This document shows, piece by piece, positions 34,894-45,514 of a DNA stretch of 64,000 nucleotides; positions within the stretch are counted from its first letter, which is position 1, and each line of letters begins with the position of its first letter. Location of the stretch: positions 40,459 to 104,458 of the forward strand of contig CAYMFM010000005.1 of assembly GCA_964389685.1 (NCBI GenBank). Reading direction: 5' to 3'. The notes beneath the pieces are model-generated. The model searched no databases, was not told where the DNA came from, and saw nothing but the letters and a program-made list of their open reading frames with translations. The DNA comes from G020353115 sp964389685. GTDB taxonomy: Bacteria; Bacteroidota; Bacteroidia; Bacteroidales; VadinHA17. Position numbers and translations under genes: made by a program.

Positions 34894-34925
34894 TATGATT
34901 GCCTTGTTAGTTTAAAAGATTTAGA

Positions 34926-36221
34926 TTAATTTGCTCTCTGAAGCACTGCTTCGTAAACTGCTTTCACTTCAACAGCTGATTTTTCCCATTTTAATTCATC
35001 GACCTCCCTTTTGCCATATTTCTTAAACATTTTTGACAGGGCAGGATAATTCAGCAAGCCATAAATAGCATCAGCCATAGCATTGATATCCCAGAAATCT
35101 GTTTTGATAGCATGGGTTAATATTTCGGCGACACCTGACTGGTGTGAAATGATCACCGGCACATTAGACTGCATGGCTTCCAGCGGAGAGATCCCAAACG
35201 GTTCGGATACGGAAGGCATCATATACACATCACTGATCCGCAGCATATGAAATACATCATCCCCCTTCAGAAATCCGGTGAAATGGAATTTGTCCATTAT
35301 CCTCAGCTTGGCTGCTCTGGTTATCATTTTATTCATCATATCTCCGCTTCCTGCCATAACAAACCGCACATTATCCATTTTTTGCAACACCTTATAGGCT
35401 GCCTCGATAAAATATTCAGGTCCTTTCTGTAGTGTGATCCTTCCGAGAAATGTAACGATCTTTTCATTGAATCCTTTTTTAATCTTCAGGCTCTCTTTCT
35501 CTTCTACCGGTTCTACTGCATTATAGACCCTCACTACCTTTTCCGGATTGATGTGGTATTTTTCAATCACCGTATTGCGCGTCAGATTGCTTACAGCGAT
35601 AATCCGGTCAGCTGCATCCATCCCCCTCTTTTCTATTGCATATACATTCGGGTTAACGTTCCCACCGCTGCGGTCAAAATCCGTTGCATGAACATGGATA
35701 ACAAGTGGTTTCCCCGAAGTCTCCTTTGCAGCAATCCCTGCGGGATAGGCAAGCCAGTCATGCGCATGAATCAGGTCAAACTCATTTTCAGTAGCAATAA
35801 CGGACGCTACGACAGCATACTTTGCTATCTCATCCATCAGACCCGCTCCATACTTCCCGGTAAAATCGATTTTCCCTTCCTCGTCCGTCTGGATAAATTT
35901 CCTTGACCCGGAAACCTCTTTCTCTTTCAATTGCCAGTACTCTTCAGGATCGACATAAGGAACAATTCCGGATGCCACTTCAAGAAAATCCAGCTTCTTT
36001 TTAAATCCTTTTAAATCAATATTCTTCCTGCTAATAGAGACGGTATTTGCACCAATCAATCGCATGGTTTGCTGACCCTCGTCTCCAAAAGATTTGGGTA
36101 CAACGAAAATTACACTGATATCTTCGATACAGGATAATCCTTTCGTTAAACCATAACTGGCTGTTCCAAGCCCTCCGGAAATGTGTGGAGGGAACTCCCA
36201 TCCAAACATCAAAACCTTCAT
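34926..36221 (-). CDS. Glycosyltransferase family 4, glycogen-synthase-like
   Basis: 431 residues with the GT-B fold. The N-terminus MKVLMFGWEFPPHISGGLG is the pattern of GT4/GT5-related glycogen synthases and sucrose-synthase-like enzymes, and the retaining-GT motif SEPFGISPLEA is near residue 350. HAHDWLAYPAG and VSNLTRN are also typical. By operon context (after the debranching enzyme and before GH57 and the GT3-GT35 fusion) it is probably an alpha-glucan or maltosyl elongating enzyme. The donor (UDP-, ADP-glucose or glucose-1-phosphate) cannot be told from sequence. Confidence 0.88.
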   Translation of the reverse strand: MKVLMFGWEFPPHISGGLGTASYGLTKGLSCIEDISVIFVVPKSFGDEGQQTMRLIGANTVSISRKNIDLKGFKKKLDFLEVASGIVPYVDPEEYWQLKEKEVSGSRKFIQTDEEGKIDFTGKYGAGLMDEIAKYAVVASVIATENEFDLIHAHDWLAYPAGIAAKETSGKPLVIHVHATDFDRSGGNVNPNVYAIEKRGMDAADRIIAVSNLTRNTVIEKYHINPEKVVRVYNAVEPVEEKESLKIKKGFNEKIVTFLGRITLQKGPEYFIEAAYKVLQKMDNVRFVMAGSGDMMNKMITRAAKLRIMDKFHFTGFLKGDDVFHMLRISDVYMMPSVSEPFGISPLEAMQSNVPVIISHQSGVAEILTHAIKTDFWDINAMADAIYGLLNYPALSKMFKKYGKREVDELKWEKSAVEVKAVYEAVLQRAN

Positions 36222-36260
36222 ATTGAACTCAATTTATAACAACTCTATCTACAAAACAAG

Positions 36261-38210
36261 TTACTTATTCTCACAGGCTTCCAGTAAATCAAGCGATCGC
36301 AGGATCTCAGCAACACTCCATGCCTGTGAAATGGCCCCACGCGGTTCGTGGGGAGGATCTCCATTATAAATTTCTGAGATCGATCCAACTCCATGTTCAT
36401 TCATTACCTGCTCAAATCCCATCACGATCTTCCTGATGAAACCAATTCCGCTCTTCTTATGTAAGAGGAGATAACCTTCCACAAAATGACCCAGCAACCA
36501 GGGCCAGACAGTTCCCTGATGATACGCTTTGTCCCTTTCCTCCTGATCCCCTTTATACTCTCCTTCATACATGGGGTTTTTGGGCGAGAGCGTCCTGAGA
36601 CCACGTGGGGTTAATAACTCCTTTTCAACAATGGCTAAAACCGATTTTTTCATGCTATCATCCAGGGGACTATAAAAGAGAGATGTGGCAATTACCTGGT
36701 TTGGTCTGACAGACCAGTCTTTATCGTCACCATTAACATAATCGGCCAGGTACTGGTGTTTCTCATCCCAGAAATGCGACCGGAAGGAGTTCTTTATTTT
36801 CTCAGGAAGGTCACCCCAGGAACGAATGAATTGCTTATCCTTTTGTTCCCCAGCCAGGGCTAAGGTGAAGCAAACGGCATTATACCACAATGCGTTTATT
36901 TCAACCGCATACCCTTTTCGCTGAGTAACCGGATTCCCATGTACAACAGCATCCATCCAGGTCAGGGCTTTTCCATCTTCATCGGCAAAGATTAATCCGT
37001 TTTCATCCATTCTGATATTGAATGAAGTCCCGTTCCGGTAGGCATCCAGGATTGACTTCATCGCTTTACCATACTTCTTCCATATCTCCGACCCGGAATT
37101 TGTATGTTCCACATACTTCTGAAGTGCCCAGAAAAACCAAAGTGGAGCATCGACGGAATTGAATGCGGGAGCTTTATCACCCCCCATATTGGGAAAAAGT
37201 CCGTCTTTTAATTTTGTTACCTGAGTATCAACCACCTTGAGAAAGGTATCAAGGTCATTCATGGGCAATGTCAATCCAGGCAGGGAGATGAATGTGTCCC
37301 TTCCCCAGGTGCCAAACCATGGGAATCCTGCAATGATCTCGGTCTTCCTCTGTTTATGAACAAAAAACTGCTGTGCCGAATTGATCAGGCAATTCCTGAA
37401 GCTATCCCGTGGAACACGGCTGTTTGCTTCGGCTGTAAATTTTCGTTTCAACCCCGCCGGATTTATTTCTTTCAGACTAGCAGAAAAGATAATGCTCTCC
37501 CCTCTTTTTATCCTTACCTCAAAATAACCGGGTACAAACAGATCCTCCTTGTAATCATACCCCCTGGCTTTTTCTTCCATGTATTCAATGTTGTAATACC
37601 AGTCAGGCCCGGCAATAAAATCAACCGGTTTCGAAAACTGCATGTTCAGATAAGAATATCCGGGATACATTTTTGATTTTATCCCATTGACAACCTTCTT
37701 CACCCTGGTATTGGCATCCAGATTGCATTTGCTGAGTGAATGCCTGCAGCGGAACGCTAAAAACGGTTTGAGTCTAAGGATAGTTGGAGAGTGCGCTTCC
37801 AGAAGGGTATACTTAAGCAATACCTGTTCCGTTTTTCCCACCAGCACCTTCTCCCTGCTCAGCACCACTCCTCCGACACGAATGATAGTCCTGGGTATTC
37901 TTTCCGCTTCAAAATCCCGGATGTACTTGTGCCCCCTTGGTTCGTAATGATCCCCCTGGTATTTATGGATACCAATGTTAAAGGCTTTCTCATGCTGAAC
38001 GATTGTCTCGTCAAGCGAGGAAAGAAGAACATGCAGCTCCCCGTCCAGATCATCCATGGGACAGACAAGCATCCCATGATATTTTCTTGTATTGCACCCT
38101 ACAAGTGTTGTACACGAATAGGACCCTGCCCGGTTCGACCTCAGAATCTCCTTGTTTAATGAGTATTCCAGGTTGATGAGCTGCTCCTTATCAAATTTAA
38201 GATAACTCAT
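36261..38210 (-). CDS. Glycogen debranching enzyme (amylo-alpha-1,6-glucosidase)
   Basis: 649 residues, the bacterial/archaeal debranching-enzyme layout. An N-terminal domain (~1-270, RAGSYSCTTLVGCNTRKYHGML) is followed by the (alpha/alpha)6 barrel of amylo-alpha-1,6-glucosidase (GDE_C, GH133), with the conserved PWFGTWGRDTFISLPGL holding the catalytic acid region and GTVWPWLLGHFVEG near the end. It hydrolyses alpha-1,6 branch stubs left by the phosphorylase. It is the first gene of the four-gene minus-strand operon, with GT4 39 nt downstream. Confidence 0.93.
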   Translation of the reverse strand: MSYLKFDKEQLINLEYSLNKEILRSNRAGSYSCTTLVGCNTRKYHGMLVCPMDDLDGELHVLLSSLDETIVQHEKAFNIGIHKYQGDHYEPRGHKYIRDFEAERIPRTIIRVGGVVLSREKVLVGKTEQVLLKYTLLEAHSPTILRLKPFLAFRCRHSLSKCNLDANTRVKKVVNGIKSKMYPGYSYLNMQFSKPVDFIAGPDWYYNIEYMEEKARGYDYKEDLFVPGYFEVRIKRGESIIFSASLKEINPAGLKRKFTAEANSRVPRDSFRNCLINSAQQFFVHKQRKTEIIAGFPWFGTWGRDTFISLPGLTLPMNDLDTFLKVVDTQVTKLKDGLFPNMGGDKAPAFNSVDAPLWFFWALQKYVEHTNSGSEIWKKYGKAMKSILDAYRNGTSFNIRMDENGLIFADEDGKALTWMDAVVHGNPVTQRKGYAVEINALWYNAVCFTLALAGEQKDKQFIRSWGDLPEKIKNSFRSHFWDEKHQYLADYVNGDDKDWSVRPNQVIATSLFYSPLDDSMKKSVLAIVEKELLTPRGLRTLSPKNPMYEGEYKGDQEERDKAYHQGTVWPWLLGHFVEGYLLLHKKSGIGFIRKIVMGFEQVMNEHGVGSISEIYNGDPPHEPRGAISQAWSVAEILRSLDLLEACENK

Positions 38211-38380
38211 ACCAAATCAATTAAAAAATGCCTCCCAAATTCATTTCCACTCCCGTCTGCCTGCTCCAGAAAATAGGTCAAAAAAATAGCCTACAAATAT
38301 CGAAAATAAAAACTTCCGAATCAATAGAAAAGTGAAAATAAAGCAGTAAGAAAGTATGGGATGAATCATTCAAAAATCCT

Positions 38381-38388
38381 TATCTTCG
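38381..38388 (+). promoter_or_regulatory. Possible -7 element for the tandem TlpA-like genes
   Basis: TATCTTCG matches TAnnTTTG with one mismatch, 114 nt before the ATG at 38502. The divergent gap 38211-38501 otherwise holds nothing recognised. Confidence 0.3.
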
Positions 38389-38501
38389 CACCGTAAAAAT
38401 TATTCCCTGCTGAAGCAACCTGATTACCAATGGATAACATTTCGGGGTTTAAAACAAGGGGAAGGTATTTGCATGAAGCAGAATGAACCAAAGAGACAGT
38501 T

Positions 38502-39653
38502 ATGAAAAAAATGAAAAGTCTGATCCTGATTGTATTGATCCTTACGGGATGTAACACTCAAAAACGATTTGAACTTCAGGGGACAATAGAGAATGGCCAG
38601 GGAATGACCCTCTATCTGGATGAGCTTGAAGCCTCAAAATTAACCACGATTGACTCGCTCATTGTAAGTAATGACGGATCGTTTCAGTTTATACATGAAT
38701 TGACGAATCCAACATTTTTCCTGCTCCGGGGCAGTCAGGACAATTTTGTTACCCTGTTGATCCAGCCGGGTGAGAAAGTGAGGGTTGATGCCAACATGGA
38801 TAATCTCGCCGAATCGTATACGATCAAAGGATCTCCCGATTCGAAACTGATACATGAATACAACCAGCACTTGCAACAGAATATTGAGCAACTCCGGCAA
38901 CTAAACCAGATCTATTACGACAGCCTTCAGAGTCCTAATATCCAGTCGATCATCGCCGATCTCGATGAACGGTCAAACCGGATCCTTGAAGACCAGAAGG
39001 AGTATACTATCGAGTATATTACCACCAACAACCATTCATTGGTTAGCCTTCTGGCACTCTATCAACAGATCACACCCAGAAATTATGTGCTTGATCCGAT
39101 AGAGGACATCGGTTATTTTGAAATGGTTGATTCAATACTGTATGCATTGTATCCCGAATCAGGTCCTGTACAGGCACTTCATGCCCAGGTAATTGAACTG
39201 AATCAGCGCATTGAAGCGAGCCGGGAAATGGAGCTTCTTTTTGGGATGGGGGCCGTTCCTCCGGAAATTGCCCTTCCGAATCCCGAGGGGGATACGATCA
39301 CCCTCTCTTCAACAAGAGGCAATATTGTGCTGCTTGATTTCTGGGCTGCCTGGTGCAACCCCTGCCGGGTGGAGAATCCCAACCTGGTTAAGCATTACAA
39401 TAAATACCACGCAAAAGGATTTGAGATTTTCCAGGTCTCGCTTGATCGTGACCAGGAAAACTGGCTTGGGGCAATTGAAAGTGACGGATTGGAACAATGG
39501 ATCCATGTCAGTGACCTGAATTCGATCGTAGCCAACCTGTATCAGGTGCAGCAGATACCTACCAGCTTCCTGCTTGACAGGAAAGGAAAGATCATCGCTC
39601 GCGACCTTCGCGGTGAAGACCTGAGGGAAAAGTTATCTGATATTTTCGATTAA
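38502..39653 (+). CDS. TlpA-like thioredoxin-fold lipoprotein with DUF4369 domain
   Basis: 383 residues. The lipobox ILTGC gives Cys17. An N-terminal DUF4369-like beta domain (~22-110, LQGTIENGQGMTLYLDE) and a helical middle (~115-245) lead to a C-terminal TlpA/ResA-type thioredoxin domain. The redox motif WCNPC is intact at 284-288 (Cys285, Cys288), and the cis-proline segment QQIPTSFLLDRKG is present. The expected role is periplasmic disulfide reduction. A paralogue lacking the cysteines follows with only 12 nt between stop and its likely ATG. Confidence 0.88.
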   Translation: MKKMKSLILIVLILTGCNTQKRFELQGTIENGQGMTLYLDELEASKLTTIDSLIVSNDGSFQFIHELTNPTFFLLRGSQDNFVTLLIQPGEKVRVDANMDNLAESYTIKGSPDSKLIHEYNQHLQQNIEQLRQLNQIYYDSLQSPNIQSIIADLDERSNRILEDQKEYTIEYITTNNHSLVSLLALYQQITPRNYVLDPIEDIGYFEMVDSILYALYPESGPVQALHAQVIELNQRIEASREMELLFGMGAVPPEIALPNPEGDTITLSSTRGNIVLLDFWAAWCNPCRVENPNLVKHYNKYHAKGFEIFQVSLDRDQENWLGAIESDGLEQWIHVSDLNSIVANLYQVQQIPTSFLLDRKGKIIARDLRGEDLREKLSDIFD

Positions 39654-39665
39654 TTGTTTGTTTAC

Positions 39666-40820
39666 ATGAAAAAAGCAGTATTCTTTGTTCCACTGATTTT
39701 TCTTTTTGCCTGTTCAGGAAAGAACACCATTCGTATCCATGGCAATTTTACCAAAGCAGAAAACGAAATCGTTTATCTGGATGAGATGAGTATCAATAGT
39801 TCCGTCAATCTTGATTCGGTGAACCTAAAAAAGGGAGGGTCGTTTTATTTCAAATTTAAAGCAGATGAACCGAGCTTTTATCAACTGAAAATTACACCAA
39901 ATAATTTCATTACACTGCTGATAGAACCGGGGGAAAAGGTCCATGTTGAGTCAGACAGAAACTTCCTGCCCAATGGGTATTCGGTTGAGGGATCGGAGGG
40001 TTCAGAATTAATCAAACTGCTGGACGACAACCTTTTAATAACTCAAAAAACACTGGATTCAATTGTGCTCGATTATCAATCCAATATGGACAAAGAGGGT
40101 TTTGATACACTGGAAGCACAATTGAACGAAAAATATAACACCGTGCTCAGGCAGCAGCGGAGGTTTACCATCGGTTTTATCCTTGAGAACATCACCTCCC
40201 TCGCCAGTATCAAAGCGTTATATCAGCAGTATGATTCGGTGACCTATGTTCTTTACGATATGAAAGACCTCCAATACGTGAAGATAGTTGCCGATTCCCT
40301 GAAGGTGCACTACCCCGATTCGAAACATACCAGAGCCTTGATTGCGGATCTGGAAAGTGAGATGGCACGATTCAATGCCCAGCGCATCAATGAGTTGATT
40401 AGCAGCAGTGAACCCACTGTCATTGATGTCTCACTCCCAACGGTTGAAGGAGATACAATAGCACTCTCTTCCCTCCGTGGTAACTATGTCTTGCTCAGTT
40501 TCTGGGCTTCCTGGGATGAAGCAAGCATCAGCGAAAATGCAGAATTAAAAAGAGTATATAACCAGTACCATTCCAGGGGATTTGAGATCTATCAGGTATC
40601 GTTCGACAACGATAAAGAAGCCTGGAGGAGAGCCATCCATTTTGATGAGTTACCATGGATCAATGTCAGTGACCTGAACTATCCGAACTCCCCGGTTATT
40701 AATCGGCTTAATATTCAGAAACTGCCTGCTAACTTTCTTCTGGATAGGGAAGGAGATATCATAGGAAAAGATTTTACGGGCAGGACACTAAAAATAAAAC
40801 TGGCACAGTTATTTGATTAA
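39666..40820 (+). CDS. Redox-dead TlpA-like lipoprotein paralogue
   Basis: 384 residues from ATG 39666 (MKKAVFFVPLIFLFAC; Cys16 lipobox); an in-frame TTG at 39654 is less likely. The domain order and many residues match the preceding gene (IHGNFTKAENEIVYLDEMS, SLRGNYVLLSFWASW), so the pair arose by duplication. The redox site reads WDEAS instead of WCNPC: both cysteines are replaced (Asp284, Ser287). The cis-proline region remains (IQKLPANFLLDREG). It cannot do thiol-disulfide exchange and may instead bind substrates or regulate its active partner. Confidence 0.85.
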   Translation: MKKAVFFVPLIFLFACSGKNTIRIHGNFTKAENEIVYLDEMSINSSVNLDSVNLKKGGSFYFKFKADEPSFYQLKITPNNFITLLIEPGEKVHVESDRNFLPNGYSVEGSEGSELIKLLDDNLLITQKTLDSIVLDYQSNMDKEGFDTLEAQLNEKYNTVLRQQRRFTIGFILENITSLASIKALYQQYDSVTYVLYDMKDLQYVKIVADSLKVHYPDSKHTRALIADLESEMARFNAQRINELISSSEPTVIDVSLPTVEGDTIALSSLRGNYVLLSFWASWDEASISENAELKRVYNQYHSRGFEIYQVSFDNDKEAWRRAIHFDELPWINVSDLNYPNSPVINRLNIQKLPANFLLDREGDIIGKDFTGRTLKIKLAQLFD

Positions 40821-40876
40821 CATGCAAGTTATCCGGAAAGGGAAAAAGTCAAATCGCTTAAGCTAATCTTTATTAG

Positions 40877-41623
40877 ATGCAGGAATCCAAAAAAACATAC
40901 TTTGCTTCCGATGCTCACCTGGGGTACCCGAACCACGACGATAGCCTTGTAAGAGAGAAGCGGCTGGTTAAATGGTTGGATACCGTCCGGTATGATGCAT
41001 CAGCGATTTATCTGCTTGGAGATATTTTCGACTACTGGTATGAATACAAAAAGGTAGTTCCCCGGGGGTTCACCCGGTTATTGGGAAAGATAGCAGAAAT
41101 CACCGATTCGGGTATACCTGTTCATTTTTTCACCGGCAACCATGACATCTCCATATACGATTATTTACCAAAGGAAACCGGTGTGATCGTACACTATAAA
41201 CCGTTACGAACAACCCTGAACGGTTACACATTCTACCTGAGCCACGGTGATGGGCTGGATCCTGAAGATAAAACCTACCTGATATTAAGAAAAATCTATC
41301 TTAGCCCTGCCTTTCAATGGTTCTTTTCCAAGCTTCATCCCAATTTCACCATCTGGTTTGCCCACAAATGGTCTCATAGCAGCAGGTCATCCAGGATACT
41401 CCCGGAATTCAGGGGAGAAGAGAATGAATCCATGATCCGGTTTGCCAGGGAGCTGTTAACCAGAGAGGAGATTCATTTCTTCATCTTCGGGCACCGCCAT
41501 ATCCCGCTTGATTTTCCAATGAATGAAAAGAGCCGGGTAATCTATCTTGGGGACTGGCTGACGCACTTCACCTATGCTGTTTTTGATGGTAAAGACCTGG
41601 AGTTAAAGAAGTTTGAAGGTTAA
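40877..41623 (+). CDS. UDP-2,3-diacylglucosamine diphosphatase-type phosphoesterase
   Basis: 248 residues, calcineurin-like fold. The metal-binding motifs appear in order: DAH (Asp12, His14), GDIFD (Asp49), GNHD (88-90), LSHGDGL and GHRH. The spacing and the YFASDAHLG start match the Bacteroidota LpxH-like proteins, which remove UMP from UDP-diacylglucosamine in lipid A synthesis. Assignment to LpxH rather than a paralogue is by resemblance. It is 56 nt after the TlpA-like pair and converges with hppA, whose stop abuts its own. Confidence 0.85.
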   Translation: MQESKKTYFASDAHLGYPNHDDSLVREKRLVKWLDTVRYDASAIYLLGDIFDYWYEYKKVVPRGFTRLLGKIAEITDSGIPVHFFTGNHDISIYDYLPKETGVIVHYKPLRTTLNGYTFYLSHGDGLDPEDKTYLILRKIYLSPAFQWFFSKLHPNFTIWFAHKWSHSSRSSRILPEFRGEENESMIRFARELLTREEIHFFIFGHRHIPLDFPMNEKSRVIYLGDWLTHFTYAVFDGKDLELKKFEG

Positions 41624-43867
41624 CTAAAGCAAATGAAATGCAACGGTTACGCCAGCCATCACGATTGAAACCATGCTCATCAGTTTGATCAGTATGTTCA
41701 GGCTCGGTCCGGATGTATCTTTAAAGGGATCTCCGACAGTATCTCCGATAACAGCCGCTTTGTGAGCATCCGATCCCTTACCACCCAGGTTTCCTTTTTC
41801 GATATATTTTTTCGCGTTGTCCCAGGCACCACCCGAATTGGCCATAAATATTGCCAGAACGAAACCGGAACTGAGTCCGCCAATCAGCAGGCCAATGGTT
41901 CCTGCCACACCGAAGATCAATCCAACGACGATTGGAACGGCAATAGCCAGCAAGGAAGGAAGTATCATTTCGATTTGAGCGCCTTTCGTTGAAATGGCAA
42001 CACACCGTGCATAATCGGGCTCCGCTTTCCCTTCCAGGATCCCTTTGATCTCCTTGAATTGTCGTCTTACCTCCTCAACCATTCGTGCCGCAGCTCTCCC
42101 GACAGCATTCATGGTTAGTCCGGAAAACATGAAAGCCATCATGGCACCGAGGAAAATACCGATCAATACCCTGGGGTTCATCAGGTGTACCTCGAAAAAA
42201 TTCATGTATTCACCCAGTGAAATATGGTCCAGTTCTTCAGGAGAAGTAATGCTGGTATGATCGGGGAAAATATATTCGGTCCATCCCGATTTCTCAAACA
42301 GGCGTTTGATCCCGATTTTCAACTCTTCAATGTAGGAAGCCAGCAGGGCAAGTGCTGTAAGGGCAGCCGATCCTATGGCAAATCCTTTTCCGGTAGCGGC
42401 AGTGGTATTCCCTAGCGAATCAAGGGCATCCGTTCTTTTTCGCACTTCGGGTCCCAGTTCACTCATCTCCGCATTCCCCCCGGCATTATCAGCAATGGGT
42501 CCATAGGCATCGGTGGCGAGTGTAATTCCCAGCGTGGAAAGCATGCCAACAGCGGCTATTCCAATACCGTATAATCCCTCACCCATGTTTGAAAAATCGA
42601 ATCCCGATGAAAAGAGAAAGGCAAGGATAATGCCTGTAGCAATAGCGAGAACAGGAACCACTGTGGAGGTCATTCCAACTCCGATTCCTGAAATGATCAC
42701 CGTTGCCGGGCCGGTATCGGAGCTTTTAGCAATCTTGCGTGTGGGACTATACTCTTCGGAGGTAAAATATTCAGTTGCTTTCCCGATCACAATACCAACG
42801 ATCAGCCCCACCACAATAGCACCAAATACACCCACAGAATAGAGATTCAGCCCAAGAAATGAAACCGGTTCACCAATTTTCAACAATTGCAGGATAAGGA
42901 ACGAAAACACGATAATCAGGATTGAACTGGAATTTACTCCCCTGGCTAATGACTTCAGCAGGTTTTTCTGTGTTGCACCTTCTTTGGTCTTTACCAGGAA
43001 GATGCCCAAAATTGACAGAACAATGCCTACGGCAGCGATCAACATGGGAGCCAGTATCGCTTTGAACTGCTCCACTTCATTGCTCATAAAAGCTGCCGAG
43101 CCGAGAGCAGCAGTAGCCAAAATGGAGCCACAATAGGATTCATACAGGTCTGCTCCCATACCAGCAACGTCACCAACATTATCACCCACATTGTCTGCAA
43201 TGGTTGCTGGATTTCTGGGATCATCCTCCGGTATTCCTGCTTCAACTTTCCCAACCAGGTCAGCACCTACATCAGCGGCTTTGGTGAAAATACCACCTCC
43301 CACCCTGGCAAACAGAGCCTGTGTTGATGCTCCCATACCAAAGGTAAGCATGGTGGTGGTAATGATCATCATCTTCTGGGTCTGCTCCAGATCAATGAAC
43401 TGGTTCAGGATGATGAACCAGAGGGAAATATCCAGCAGTCCGAGGCCAACGACAACAAGCCCCATAACTGCTCCACTACGGAACGCAACCCTCAACCCAC
43501 GATTCAGAGATTCTTTTGCTGCATTAGCCGTACGGGCAGAAGCATAGGTTGCGGTCTTCATCCCGAAAAATCCAGCCAGCCCTGAAAAGAATCCTCCGGT
43601 AAGAAAAGCAAACGGAACCCACGTGTTCTGCAGGTTGAAACCGTAGGCAAGAACAGCGAACAGGATGGTTAATACAAGGAAAAAGCTGCCAACCACCTTA
43701 TACTGTTGCTTCAGATAAGCCATCGCTCCTTTTCGCACATGAGATGCAATCTTTTTCATCAAATCCGTTCCTTCACTCTCTTTCATTACCTGCTTGAAAA
43801 AGAACCAGGCAAAAATGAGGGCAAGGATCGAAGCAACAGGGACAATCCAGAATAGGTTACTCAACAT
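41624..43867 (-). CDS. hppA: Membrane-bound ion-translocating pyrophosphatase
   Basis: 747 residues with about 16 membrane helices. It hydrolyses pyrophosphate to pump Na+ or H+ across the membrane. The pyrophosphate-binding signature [11 protein letters not shown] and the repeated DNVGDNVGD acidic motif are visible. The segment [12 protein letters not shown] carries Ala where K+-independent enzymes have Lys, so a K+-dependent type is expected (commonly Na+-pumping). A Shine-Dalgarno-like AAGGAG precedes the ATG by about 8 nt, and a -7 element lies at 43972-43979. Confidence 0.95.
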   Translation of the reverse strand: MLSNLFWIVPVASILALIFAWFFFKQVMKESEGTDLMKKIASHVRKGAMAYLKQQYKVVGSFFLVLTILFAVLAYGFNLQNTWVPFAFLTGGFFSGLAGFFGMKTATYASARTANAAKESLNRGLRVAFRSGAVMGLVVVGLGLLDISLWFIILNQFIDLEQTQKMMIITTTMLTFGMGASTQALFARVGGGIFTKAADVGADLVGKVEAGIPEDDPRNPATIADNVGDNVGDVAGMGADLYESYCGSILATAALGSAAFMSNEVEQFKAILAPMLIAAVGIVLSILGIFLVKTKEGATQKNLLKSLARGVNSSSILIIVFSFLILQLLKIGEPVSFLGLNLYSVGVFGAIVVGLIVGIVIGKATEYFTSEEYSPTRKIAKSSDTGPATVIISGIGVGMTSTVVPVLAIATGIILAFLFSSGFDFSNMGEGLYGIGIAAVGMLSTLGITLATDAYGPIADNAGGNAEMSELGPEVRKRTDALDSLGNTTAATGKGFAIGSAALTALALLASYIEELKIGIKRLFEKSGWTEYIFPDHTSITSPEELDHISLGEYMNFFEVHLMNPRVLIGIFLGAMMAFMFSGLTMNAVGRAAARMVEEVRRQFKEIKGILEGKAEPDYARCVAISTKGAQIEMILPSLLAIAVPIVVGLIFGVAGTIGLLIGGLSSGFVLAIFMANSGGAWDNAKKYIEKGNLGGKGSDAHKAAVIGDTVGDPFKDTSGPSLNILIKLMSMVSIVMAGVTVAFHLL

Positions 43868-43971
43868 AATGATTTCTCCTTTATTTGATTTATGTGATCA
43901 GTTGATTTATTTCAATTTACTTTCACGGGATGATAAAATTCTCATTTTTCCCAGGTTCCGTGAATCATCGC

Positions 43972-43979
43972 CAAAAATA
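43972..43979 (-). promoter_or_regulatory. Putative hppA promoter, -7 element
   Basis: Minus-strand TATTTTTG matches TAnnTTTG and implies a ~100-nt leader. Confidence 0.45.
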
Positions 43980-44152
43980 AATATTTTTTGCAAGTGAAAA
44001 AAGCTTTTGCCCCAGATGTCGCAAAAATGGGGATCCATGAAATTTTTCTCACGGATTACCGTTTGTTCATCATGGGAAGGTAACAAAAACTCCCCGATTT
44101 CGTACACTGCATTACATTTTTACAATTGATGTTTAACTTAAAAAGAAACAAG

Positions 44153-44983
44153 ATGATGATGATGATGAAAAAGAAAAAATGGTTAACGTATATAACCTTG
44201 CCAATCCTTATTTTCCCCCTGGTATTCAATAGTTGTGAAAAAGACAATGACCCGGACGCTCCTGATCTCCCCCCCGTATCCACCTTTATCTTGGATCTTT
44301 CTGATTTTATCAGTAAAAAAAGCATGGATGCAACGGCGGATACAAAAGGTCTGGTTGCAACCAACTGGGGATGGGCTGCTTCGAATGTCCTGGTTTGGAA
44401 TGCGGTACTTACCGTAAACCTGATTGTTCCCGTAGCATCATTTTATGAAGCCTTTAACCACGAAGGCATTTATGAAGGAAATAACGAATGGGTATGGTCC
44501 TATAACTTCATGGCAGGAGGTGTATCACACAAGGCTGAGCTGCATGGCTTCCTCACTGCGGATGAGGTGTTGTGGGAAATGTATGTATCAAAGGAGGACG
44601 TTTTCACTGATTTCCTATGGTATTCCGGCAGCCACGACCTGTTACGGACCGAGGGTCAATGGATACTGAACGGCAGCCCGGATAGCCCGACCGCTTACCT
44701 GCAGATCGATTGGACCCGGAGTGAAACGGATGATTCCGCTGATATTAAGTACCAGATCATTACACCCGGAGGGGAAGAATACGGATCCTATATATCCTAT
44801 GGCCGGACCAACGAAGTACCACTGGATCGTTTTTATGACATCTATATCGCATCCACACAGAACCTGGTTGAAATTGAGTGGAGCAAAACCACCAAAGAAG
44901 GACGGGTAAAGGATTATACCCATTACCAGGATGCGCTCTGGCATTGCTGGGATAGCTCGCTCCAGGATGTGGCTTGCGAATAA
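44153..44983 (+). CDS. Putative lipoprotein, unknown function
   Basis: 276 residues from the first of five tandem ATG codons (44153-44167); the exact start among them, or ATG 44129, is uncertain. The signal peptide with basic n-region MKKKKWL and lipobox VFNSC predicts a lipoprotein. The mature protein is Trp- and Tyr-rich and beta-like (WSYNFMAGGVSHKAELHG, ILNGSPDSPTAYLQIDW), suggesting a lipocalin-like or beta-sandwich fold; no family was recognised. A strong terminator follows at 45016-45054. Confidence 0.7.
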   Translation: MMMMMKKKKWLTYITLPILIFPLVFNSCEKDNDPDAPDLPPVSTFILDLSDFISKKSMDATADTKGLVATNWGWAASNVLVWNAVLTVNLIVPVASFYEAFNHEGIYEGNNEWVWSYNFMAGGVSHKAELHGFLTADEVLWEMYVSKEDVFTDFLWYSGSHDLLRTEGQWILNGSPDSPTAYLQIDWTRSETDDSADIKYQIITPGGEEYGSYISYGRTNEVPLDRFYDIYIASTQNLVEIEWSKTTKEGRVKDYTHYQDALWHCWDSSLQDVACE

Positions 44984-45015
44984 GACCAACTGATTCGATA
45001 TTTTCCACTATATTA

Positions 45016-45054
45016 CTCACCGGGTGACTTGCAGTTCACCCGGTGAGTTTTTTT
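45016..45054 (+). terminator. Rho-independent terminator
   Basis: CTCACCGGGTGA (45016-45027) and TCACCCGGTGAG (45036-45047) form a 12-bp perfect stem followed by seven T. Confidence 0.9.
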
Positions 45055-45213
45055 ATTCTTGACAAACTAACTATTGATTTAAAAATATTAATGTATAAAA
45101 ATGAATGTATTCCCTATTCAATTAATTCATGAGTAAATTGTGATTTTACGATCTTTGACACAGCACAGATATACAAGGTTGATGTTTTATGTCCGTTGTG
45201 AAAACATGTAAAG

Positions 45214-45237
45214 CGGCCTCGAAAGAGGTCGTTTTTT
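45214..45237 (+). terminator. Second terminator-like hairpin in the 44984-45514 gap
   Basis: CGGCCTC-GAAA-GAGGTCG followed by TTTTTT. No annotated gene ends here, so it may close a short untranslated transcript beginning within 45060-45200. Further on, CAACTAA/TTAGTTG near 45281-45315 makes another stem. Nothing else is recognised in the gap. Confidence 0.55.
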
Positions 45238-45514
45238 CTTTATCCGAAAGACAGCTCAAACCAATTTCTTTGAACACATCAACAACTAAAATCACCTGTC
45301 AGAGGTTATTAGTTGACAAGCTTTTACTAAATTACAAAAAATACAGCTCTTTAAGTGTCATATAATATGTTATTTCTATCTGTAACTTATTCCATAATTA
45401 TAACCCTTCCTATAGTTTTTCCTTTTCCTATTTTTTTCGTACTTTTATTTAGATACCCATTCCGTATTGCTTTCCTTCGGAAAAACGCATTTGTCAAACC
45501 TAAAGGGATATGCC

